Below are positions 16,420 through 21,531 of a stretch of 21,531 nucleotides of DNA, piece after piece. Below the pieces are notes generated by a model. The model worked only from the letters and a program-made list of their open reading frames with translations. It was not told where the DNA came from and made no database searches. The stretch is from an uncultured Prevotellaceae bacterium (GTDB lineage: Bacteria > Bacteroidota > Bacteroidia > Bacteroidales > Bacteroidaceae). A program made the position numbers and the translations under genes. The stretch is taken from the NCBI GenBank assembly GCA_946405695.1, contig CAMJIA010000023.1:1-21531 (forward strand). The letters run 5' to 3'. Each line of letters opens with the position of its first letter. Position 1 is the stretch's first letter.

Positions 16420-17541
16420 TTATTTCAGTAAACGGTAGTATTTGGGTTCGTAGTTGTTCTCTATCAGTTCTGGATGGAAGATGGCAACGAGGTCTTTCAG
16501 CAGCACGTCGGGTTCCACGGGGGTAATCTCGTAGTAGGGCTGCAGCTTCATATTGCAGTAGATGACCTTTTTCTCCTTGAAGGCCTTAAACAGGGCATTG
16601 CGGGGTTCGCTGGCCTTCAGCGCATCATATGTGAACTCGCCAGGGAAACTGTTCAGAATACGCCAGTAGTCGGCATTGGCAGAGAGGGAATACATTTTCT
16701 CAAATTCTATGTTCTCGCCAGCCTCCTCGTCGTCGTTGACCACGTAGTCAGCACCTGCATCGCGGAAAATCTGTGCCAGATAGTTCTTGCCACCTACCGC
16801 ACGCCAGGTGCCATAGTGCATCTCACCGCTGGTCACTGTTGGCTTAACTTTCAAATCTAAACTGTCAACCTTCAACTTTAATTCGTTATAGCGTTTCTCG
16901 ATACCTGTGAAAAGCTCGTTGGCCTTACGCTCCTTGCCGATGAACATACCCACCAGCTTGATCCATTCGGCCTGTCCTAACGGGTCGAGTTCCTTATAGC
17001 CCAGATGGGGCACCAGCGTGATGCCTGTCTCCTTGATGGCCTCATAGCCACCACGCTTGAAGGGAGAGATGAAGATGACGTCAGGATTGGCAGCAAGGAT
17101 GAGTTCAGTATCAAACTCGCCCTCTGTGCCTATCTTCACGATACGCCCGTCCTTGACACGATCCAGGATATCCTTGTTAAACAGGTTCTTCGTACCCGTT
17201 ATGCCTTTCACCACGTCGTGGGCATCGAGAACGGTGAAGTTCGATAGTTGCAGGGCCGTCATACAGATGGTGTTCTGGATAGGTACCACCACCTTTGTAT
17301 AGCCTTCTGGTATCTCGACATTATTGCTGCGAACCAGTGCGAAATGGTCTTTCTTGCCGATGTCCACCAGTCGGATGTCGGCTGAGTCCTTCACGCTGAA
17401 TCCTGTGGCATACTTCACTTCGACGGCCTCCGTCCCTTGCGTCGTAAGGGTGTCATTGGCATCTGCCTGCGTCGTTTTCTTTCCCGAACAAGCGCATAAG
17501 CATGCAGCCAATACTAAATAGCCAATAGCAATTTTCTTCAT
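16420..17541 (-). CDS. BtuF-like periplasmic binding lipoprotein (corrinoid/iron ABC importer)
   Basis: This 373-aa substrate-binding lipoprotein is of the periplasmic binding-protein-2 class used by B12, heme and siderophore importers. A signal peptide ends in a lipobox LCAC (Cys18; LAAC at Cys14 is an alternative). The chain then follows the family pattern: VVVPIQNTICMTALQLSNF, the central KIGTEGEFDTELILAANPDVIF, GITLVPHLGYKELDPLGQAEWIKLVGMFIGKE, and a long connecting helix before TSGEMHYGTWRAVGGKNYLAQIF and the C-terminal lobe. It carries the ligand for the adjacent permease. The gene has its own promoter with TACTTTTG about 30 bases upstream and opens a four-gene operon. Substrate cannot be read from sequence; the cobalamin context favours a corrinoid, iron is the alternative. 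Confidence 0.87.
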   Translation of the reverse strand: MKKIAIGYLVLAACLCACSGKKTTQADANDTLTTQGTEAVEVKYATGFSVKDSADIRLVDIGKKDHFALVRSNNVEIPEGYTKVVVPIQNTICMTALQLSNFTVLDAHDVVKGITGTKNLFNKDILDRVKDGRIVKIGTEGEFDTELILAANPDVIFISPFKRGGYEAIKETGITLVPHLGYKELDPLGQAEWIKLVGMFIGKERKANELFTGIEKRYNELKLKVDSLDLKVKPTVTSGEMHYGTWRAVGGKNYLAQIFRDAGADYVVNDDEEAGENIEFEKMYSLSANADYWRILNSFPGEFTYDALKASEPRNALFKAFKEKKVIYCNMKLQPYYEITPVEPDVLLKDLVAIFHPELIENNYEPKYYRLLK

Positions 17542-17571
17542 TTCTATTGATTTTTAAATGCTTTCAGTATG

Positions 17572-17603
17572 CAAAAGTACAAAAATATTTGTAACTTTGC
17601 AAA
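17572..17603 (-). promoter_or_regulatory. Promoter of importer operon
   Basis: The minus strand has TTTG at 17603-17600, 20 bases, then TACTTTTG at 17579-17572: a full -33/-7 match. The binding-protein ATG (17541) lies about 30 bases downstream. Its -33 box abuts the -7 box of the divergent cobS promoter. Confidence 0.8.
17592..17599 (+). promoter_or_regulatory. -7 box of cobS-cobU-cobT promoter
   Basis: TAACTTTG at 17592-17599 matches TAnnTTTG. The -33 position holds only TATG (17568-17571), a weak match. The cobS ATG is 20 bases downstream, so the leader is about 12-15 bases. Confidence 0.65.
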
Positions 17604-17618
17604 ATAAATGAGAAATAT

Positions 17619-18398
17619 ATGCAGACAAGTATAGACCAGACACATTGGTATGACCGTATCTGGGCGGCATTGATATTTTTTACGCGACTGCCTTTCTGGC
17701 GACTGCACCAGCCTCCACAGGAGTGTTATAAGTCTGTGGTGGAGCATTGGCCACTTGCTGGTTGGCTGACAGGAGGACTGATGGCTGCTACGCTCTATGT
17801 GGGTAGCATGTATCTGCCGTATATCATAGCGGTATTGTTGGCTATTGTTGTCAGACTGTTAGTGACAGGTGCTTTGCATGAAGACGGACTGGCTGACTTC
17901 CTTGATGGTTTTGGTGGTGGCGGACACAATCGAGAGCGCATCCTTGCCATCATGAAGGACTCGCACATCGGTACCTATGGTGTCCTGGGTCTTATCCTCT
18001 ATGAACTGCTGTTGGCAGCCTGTCTCTTTTCCCTGCCACCTACGTTGGCAGCCTTGACCATCCTCGCTGCTGACCCGTATGCGAAGATGGTGACTGCCCA
18101 ACTCATCATGATGATGCCCTACGCTCGTAGGGAAGAGGAGGCGAAGAACAAGACCGTCTATCGCAAGATGCAGTGGCCTGCCAGCATCAGTCTGGCTGTT
18201 CAGGGTTTGTTGCCGATGGGCTTGTATCTGTGGTATACGGGGCTGGCATGGGAGTTGGTCATCTTCCTGCCCTGTCTGGCGATGTATTTCCTCTATCTGC
18301 TGATATGGAATCGTCTGCGTGGCTATACGGGCGACTGCTGTGGAGCAGTCTGCCTGCTCGTTGAACTCGCTGTTTATTTAGTCGTTTGTGCACTATGA
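17619..18398 (+). CDS. cobS: Adenosylcobinamide-GDP ribazoletransferase
   Basis: CobS joins adenosylcobinamide-GDP and alpha-ribazole (or its phosphate) at the inner membrane, making (phospho)adenosylcobalamin. This 259-aa protein is very hydrophobic and of normal length. Motifs are FFTRLPFW near the N-terminus, the catalytic-type DGLADFLDGFGGGGHNRERIL (DGLAD at residues 89-93) and MKDSHIGTYGVLGL. Its stop codon overlaps the cobU start as ATGA (18395-18398), so the two are translationally coupled. It heads cobS-cobU-cobT. Confidence 0.96.
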   Translation: MQTSIDQTHWYDRIWAALIFFTRLPFWRLHQPPQECYKSVVEHWPLAGWLTGGLMAATLYVGSMYLPYIIAVLLAIVVRLLVTGALHEDGLADFLDGFGGGGHNRERILAIMKDSHIGTYGVLGLILYELLLAACLFSLPPTLAALTILAADPYAKMVTAQLIMMMPYARREEEAKNKTVYRKMQWPASISLAVQGLLPMGLYLWYTGLAWELVIFLPCLAMYFLYLLIWNRLRGYTGDCCGAVCLLVELAVYLVVCAL

Positions 18399-18901
18399 AG
18401 AAGATAATCCTTATTACTGGTGGTCAGCGCTCTGGCAAGAGCGAGAAGGCTGAGGCCCTGGCGCTGAGTATGAGCACGAATCCTGTCTATCTGGCTACTG
18501 CCCATGTTTGGGACGATGAGTTTCGTGAACGGGTTCGTCGCCATCAGGAACGTCGTGGTCCAGAGTGGACGAACATCGAGGAGGAGCTATACCTTAGCCG
18601 TCACGACCTGACGGGTAGGGTAGTGGTCATCGACTGTGTGACGCTGTGGCTGACGAATTGGTTAATGGCCAACGATAATGTCGATGCCATCCTCGCTGAG
18701 GCCAAGCGTGAATTTGATGCCTTCACCCAGCATGATGCCACTTATATCTTTGTGACCAACGAGATAGGTTTGGGTGGTGTCAGTGACAATGCTCTCCAGC
18801 GCAAGTTCACGGACCTGCAAGGCTGGATGAACCAGTATATTGCACAGAAAGCAGACGAAGTGATACTGATGGTAAGTGGAATAGAAATGAAAATCAAATG
18901 A
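18395..18901 (+). CDS. cobU: Adenosylcobinamide kinase / GTP guanylyltransferase
   Basis: The bifunctional CobU phosphorylates adenosylcobinamide and transfers GMP to it, producing adenosylcobinamide-GDP for CobS. I chose the ATG at 18395 (168 aa, MKKIILITGGQRSGKS) over a TTG nine bases upstream, since it overlaps the cobS stop as ATGA and starts at the P-loop. The P-loop GGQRSGKS is at 9-16; ATAHVWDDEFRERVRRHQERR contains His50, the probable guanylylation site; VVVIDCVTLWLTNWL and VTNEIGLGGV follow. The length is slightly short but complete. Its stop overlaps the cobT start as ATGA (18898-18901). Confidence 0.95.
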   Translation: MKKIILITGGQRSGKSEKAEALALSMSTNPVYLATAHVWDDEFRERVRRHQERRGPEWTNIEEELYLSRHDLTGRVVVIDCVTLWLTNWLMANDNVDAILAEAKREFDAFTQHDATYIFVTNEIGLGGVSDNALQRKFTDLQGWMNQYIAQKADEVILMVSGIEMKIK

Positions 18902-19938
18902 AAGCATTCGATATACAACCTGTTAATACATCTCTGAAAACAGCCATTCAGGAAAAAATAGATAACCTGAACAAGCCCAAGGGTTCGTTGGGCCGTTTGG
19001 AAGAGTTAGCCATGCAGGTGTGCTTGGTTCAGCAGACGCTGGAACCATCGCTGGCGCATCCCTGCCACCTGCTTTTGGGTGGAGATCATGGTATTGAGCG
19101 TGAGGGTGTCAGCGTCTCGCCTCGTGAGGTCACTTGGCAACAAATGATTAACTTTACCCGTGGTGGCGGAGGTGTCAATATGTTCTGTCGTCAGCATGGC
19201 TTCAAACTTCGTGTGGTAGATGTGGGTGTTGACTATGACCTTTCGAACGTTCCAAGCATTATCAATCGAAAGATAGCCCGTGGCACCAAGAATTTCCTCT
19301 ATGAACCAGCGATGAGCGAAGAAGAATTCGATCGCGCCATTACTGTTGGCGTCGATTTAGTTGATGACTGTGTTGCTGAGGGCTGTCATGTGCTCTCCAT
19401 TGGTGAGATGGGTATTGGTAATACGTCGCCCAGCAGCATCTGGATGCACCTTTTTGGCAACATTCCTCTTGACGAGTGTATTGGTGCAGGTGCAGGCCTC
19501 AACAACGACGGCATTCGTCATAAGTACGAGGTGCTCAAAGAGTCTGTTGATAGGTTTAATGGGCAGCTTATTAACCCCATTAAGCCCATTATATATTTTG
19601 GCGGCTTCGAGATGGTAGCTGCCATTGGTGCTATGCTTCGTGCTGCCGAGCAACACCTGATCATATTAGTCGATGGCTTCATCATGACGGCCTGTGCCAT
19701 TGCTGCCATTCGCCTCTATCCTGCCGTCCAGGACTACATGATCTTCACCCATTGTGGTGACGAGAGTGGTCACAAACGCATGCTCGACATTGTGAACGCC
19801 AAGCCCCTGCTTCATCTTGGCCTGCGCCTTGGCGAGGGTACTGGTGCCCTCTGCGCTTTCCCCATCGTCGACTCTGCCGTCCGTATGATGAACGAAATGA
19901 ACAACTTCGACAATGCAAAGATAACGAAATACTTCTAA
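18898..19938 (+). CDS. cobT: Nicotinate-nucleotide--dimethylbenzimidazole phosphoribosyltransferase
   Basis: CobT activates the lower-ligand base (dimethylbenzimidazole or related) with nicotinate mononucleotide to give alpha-ribazole phosphate. At 346 aa it has normal length. Family segments present: KPKGSLGRLEELA, LGGDHGIEREGVS, GEMGIGNTSPSS (usually GNTTP-like), GGFEMVAAIGAML, HCGDESGHKRML and LGEGTGA, whose Glu313 corresponds to the catalytic base. A tandem-like stretch at about 19569-19590 encodes LINPIKPII, similar in composition to the pssA leader repeat. It is the third gene of cobS-cobU-cobT. No base-synthesis gene (bluB) lies in the window, so lower-ligand choice is not visible. The terminator lies 120 bases after the stop. 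Confidence 0.96.
   Translation: MKAFDIQPVNTSLKTAIQEKIDNLNKPKGSLGRLEELAMQVCLVQQTLEPSLAHPCHLLLGGDHGIEREGVSVSPREVTWQQMINFTRGGGGVNMFCRQHGFKLRVVDVGVDYDLSNVPSIINRKIARGTKNFLYEPAMSEEEFDRAITVGVDLVDDCVAEGCHVLSIGEMGIGNTSPSSIWMHLFGNIPLDECIGAGAGLNNDGIRHKYEVLKESVDRFNGQLINPIKPIIYFGGFEMVAAIGAMLRAAEQHLIILVDGFIMTACAIAAIRLYPAVQDYMIFTHCGDESGHKRMLDIVNAKPLLHLGLRLGEGTGALCAFPIVDSAVRMMNEMNNFDNAKITKYF
19569..19590. repeat. 9-bp TTAACCCCA/TTAAGCCCA pair inside cobT
   Basis: Adjacent 9-mers TTAACCCCA and TTAAGCCCA, followed by TTAT, lie in the cobT frame. They differ by one or two bases from the TTAGCCCCA units at the pssA start (minus strand). The match may be chance from coding for INPIKPI. Confidence 0.4.
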
Positions 19939-20058
19939 CACTGACTGTAATTTGTTAAAGATATTGGGTTGCAGAATGTGTCAATGCTGCCAATGCGGGA
20001 TTTGTCATCTTTCTGTGTTTCAGTAACTTAATTGTTTCAATTTGTGTCAATCATATGT
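19939..20058. other. Gap after cobT
   Basis: This gap of about 120 bases lies between the cobT stop and the terminator hairpin. I see no ORF with a credible start, no promoter with both boxes and no strong fold in it. Confidence 0.5.
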
Positions 20059-20086
20059 AGCCTCTTGACAAAGGGGCTTTTATTTT
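20059..20086 (+). terminator. Intrinsic terminator of cobSUT
   Basis: AGCCTCTT (20059-20066), GACA loop, AAGGGGCT (20071-20078) form an 8-bp stem with one G-T pair, followed by TTTATTTT (20079-20086). This is a standard intrinsic terminator shape. It overlaps the -33 region of the serpin promoter. Confidence 0.75.
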
Positions 20087-20095
20087 GTACCTTTG
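20065..20095 (+). promoter_or_regulatory. Promoter of serpin gene
   Basis: TACCTTTG at 20088-20095 is a full -7 consensus. TTG at 20065-20067 lies 20 bases upstream as a partial -33 box inside the terminator. The expected start of transcription is near 20100-20103, giving a leader of about 110 bases. Confidence 0.7.
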
Positions 20096-20130
20096 CATCG
20101 ACATACTTATCAATCAAGAGTGTTAATCCA

Positions 20131-20232
20131 ATGGAATGGAGTCGCCAGTTGGTGTCAAGGGGCGCAAATGACAGGCAGCTGACGACTCCGTTATTTAAAA
20201 AAAGTATGAAAGATGAAAAAGAGTATGATTAA
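20131..20232 (+). CDS. Possible 33-aa leader ORF overlapping the serpin start
   Basis: An ATG at 20131, after the predicted transcription start, opens a 33-codon frame (begins MEWSRQLVSRGAND, ends KDEKEYD) that stops at 20232, 20 bases inside the serpin gene in another frame. The ORF runs through the whole 20139-20188 hairpin. The same frame also has a nearer ATG at 20206. Nothing shows it is translated, and its peptide resembles no family I know. If read, ribosomes would open the hairpin and end next to the serpin start, so it would couple translation. Confidence 0.3.
   Translation: MEWSRQLVSRGANDRQLTTPLFKKSMKDEKEYD
20139..20188 (+). promoter_or_regulatory. Long hairpin in serpin 5' leader
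   Basis: Arms 20139-20156 and 20170-20188 pair as 6 bp, one mismatch, 6 bp (one G-T), a small internal loop and 4 bp, around a 13-base loop. No T-tract follows, so it is not a standard terminator. It ends 24 bases before the serpin ATG and is a candidate regulatory or stabilising element. Confidence 0.55.
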
Positions 20233-21454
20233 TTTTTCCTTGGCCATCTGTATGATCATTCTGCCAATGGGATGCAAAGGTGGTCTACAAGAGTCGGCCT
20301 CTGATGAGACAGATATGAGCTACCAAGAGGAGAAAACGCTTATACGTAAAGGGAACGACTTCTCGCTGAAGTTGTTCCAAGAGATTGCTGAGAATGAACA
20401 GGAAAAGAACGTGTTCATTTCAACTATCGGCATGTTTTATTCCTTGAACATTATTAATAATGTTGCATCAGGCACTACGCGACAGGAGATATGTAATGCC
20501 TTGGGAGTTGATACGACAGCAATTAGGCGTATCAATGCATTTTGTCGTCGACAGATACTTAGTCAGGCTGCAGTCACGGAAGACGACTTCCTGGGACCTT
20601 CGTCATATATGCAGACTGCTGCTTTGTTTCAGGCTGGTAGTTCGGTGGACATCAGCGAATCCTTTCAGGACATATTGGAGCAATACTATTTTGCACGTGT
20701 TGTCAAAGGCGATATGAATGACACAATGCAGCAGGACATCAACAGATGGTGTCATGAACGAACAGAAGGACTTATCAACAGTTTCCCTATCGAGCAGCGA
20801 GATGCTCAGTCTGCCAACCTGCTGATAGCCAACCTCTTTAATGGTAGGTGGGTTCAGGAGTTTTATAAAGGATACACGAAGAAAGAGCCTTTCTATAACG
20901 GAACGAGTGCGATGGTAGACATGATGAATAAAACGAATAAAGAGAAAGTCTTCACTTACGCAGCCATGAAGGATTTCTCTTTGCTAAGCATGCCCTATGT
21001 AGGAGATTATACGCTCTATGTCATTCTGCCAGAGAAAAAAGACGGTCTGTCGGCAGTACTTAAATCTCTTGATGGAGAGAGGCTGAGAAATGCGATATTC
21101 ATGTTAAAGACCTATGACATCGTCCACATCAAGTTACCCAAGTTTGAAGTAGCGTATTCTTTCAAAGCCAGTGAGTATTTTGCGTCGTTAGGCATCAGCA
21201 AGCTATTCAGCAATTCTGCCGAACTGGGTGCAGCTCAGGCAGCTCCCATGAAAATTAGCGACATCACGCAGAAAACCAAGATCATCTTAGACGAAGACGG
21301 AACGAGAGCAGGAGCCATCACATCAGGTTCCTTTGTAACGCTAAGTGAAAAGATGAATCCCACAGAGACCTACTTCTATGCTGACCATCCCTTTGCTTAT
21401 ATCATCCAAGACCCATTCGGCAATTACTGTTTCATGGGCACATTCTGGGGATAA
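20213..21454 (+). CDS. Serpin-family protease inhibitor lipoprotein
   Basis: A 413-aa serpin, a suicide inhibitor of serine or cysteine proteases. The signal peptide ends in lipobox LPMGC (Cys21), so it is probably membrane-anchored, in the periplasm or on the surface. Serpin landmarks are KNVFISTIGMFYSLNIINNVASGTTRQEI, NLLIANLFNGRW, FSLLSMPYVGDYTLYVILP, VHIKLPKFEVAYSF and the C-terminal HPFAYIIQDPFGNYCFMGTF. The reactive-loop hinge reads EDGTRAGAIT (361-370), with Thr at P14 and small residues at P12-P10, as in inhibitory serpins. Counting from there puts P1-P1' at Leu377-Ser378, which would favour chymotrypsin- or cathepsin-like targets (inference). The frame is intact. A relative is miropin of Tannerella forsythia. 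Confidence 0.93.
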   Translation: MKKSMINFSLAICMIILPMGCKGGLQESASDETDMSYQEEKTLIRKGNDFSLKLFQEIAENEQEKNVFISTIGMFYSLNIINNVASGTTRQEICNALGVDTTAIRRINAFCRRQILSQAAVTEDDFLGPSSYMQTAALFQAGSSVDISESFQDILEQYYFARVVKGDMNDTMQQDINRWCHERTEGLINSFPIEQRDAQSANLLIANLFNGRWVQEFYKGYTKKEPFYNGTSAMVDMMNKTNKEKVFTYAAMKDFSLLSMPYVGDYTLYVILPEKKDGLSAVLKSLDGERLRNAIFMLKTYDIVHIKLPKFEVAYSFKASEYFASLGISKLFSNSAELGAAQAAPMKISDITQKTKIILDEDGTRAGAITSGSFVTLSEKMNPTETYFYADHPFAYIIQDPFGNYCFMGTFWG

Positions 21455-21496
21455 TGTATATTGTAAGAACATCCTCTCAACCTTTTGGAATGGAAA

Positions 21497-21528
21497 TTTG
21501 GAGAATTGGAAAATAGTTTGTATCTTTG
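21497..21528 (+). promoter_or_regulatory. Promoter pointing out of the window
   Basis: TTTG at 21497-21500, 20 bases, TATCTTTG at 21521-21528: a full -33/-7 match. It should drive a gene starting just beyond the right edge. The preceding bases are an AATGGAAATTTGGAGAATTGG-type run. Confidence 0.75.
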
Positions 21529-21531
21529 CAA

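Overview
The window looks like chromosome from a Prevotella-like member of the Bacteroidales; the genus is inferred. The evidence is the repeated Bacteroidetes-type promoter (TTTG, about 20 bases, then TAnnTTTG) ahead of most transcription units, A-rich leaders without a clear Shine-Dalgarno, the psd-pssA-DUF4834 cluster, and several lipoproteins of Bacteroidetes type. Coding density is very high, and no gene-free stretch exceeds 300 bases. I see no rRNA, tRNA, CRISPR array, transposase or phage gene.

Left third (1-8175), mostly core housekeeping. The 3' end of pyrH (UMP kinase) converges on a minus-strand operon psd-pssA-DUF4834, which makes phosphatidylethanolamine. Divergent from psd are dnaE (replicative polymerase alpha subunit) and then trxA. 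A strong bidirectional hairpin ends trxA and also encodes the last codons of a minus-strand NhaC-type antiporter.

Middle and right (8196-19938), a cobalamin/corrinoid region. A short TonB-dependent-receptor-like outer-membrane protein (followed by the antiporter) diverges from a cbiJ-cbiD fusion gene, which overlaps a HAD phosphatase gene. Facing these is a tight minus-strand operon: a periplasmic corrinoid/iron-type binding lipoprotein, a BtuC/FecD-type permease, a DUF3142-like lipoprotein and a large secreted protein of unknown function. Divergent from that operon, across back-to-back promoters, is cobS-cobU-cobT with ATGA start/stop overlaps; it builds the nucleotide loop of cobalamin. Together these suggest corrinoid capture and import plus anaerobic ring synthesis and lower-ligand attachment. 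The importer ATPase, most ring-synthesis genes and a cobalamin riboswitch are not in the window.

Right end (19939-21531). The cobSUT terminator merges into the promoter of a lipoprotein serpin. Its leader carries a long hairpin and a 33-codon upstream ORF that overlaps the serpin start. A further consensus promoter at the right edge points to a gene outside the window.

The least explained parts are the two unknown proteins co-encoded with the importer, the BtuB-sized receptor, the HAD phosphatase coupled to cbiJD, and the serpin leader.
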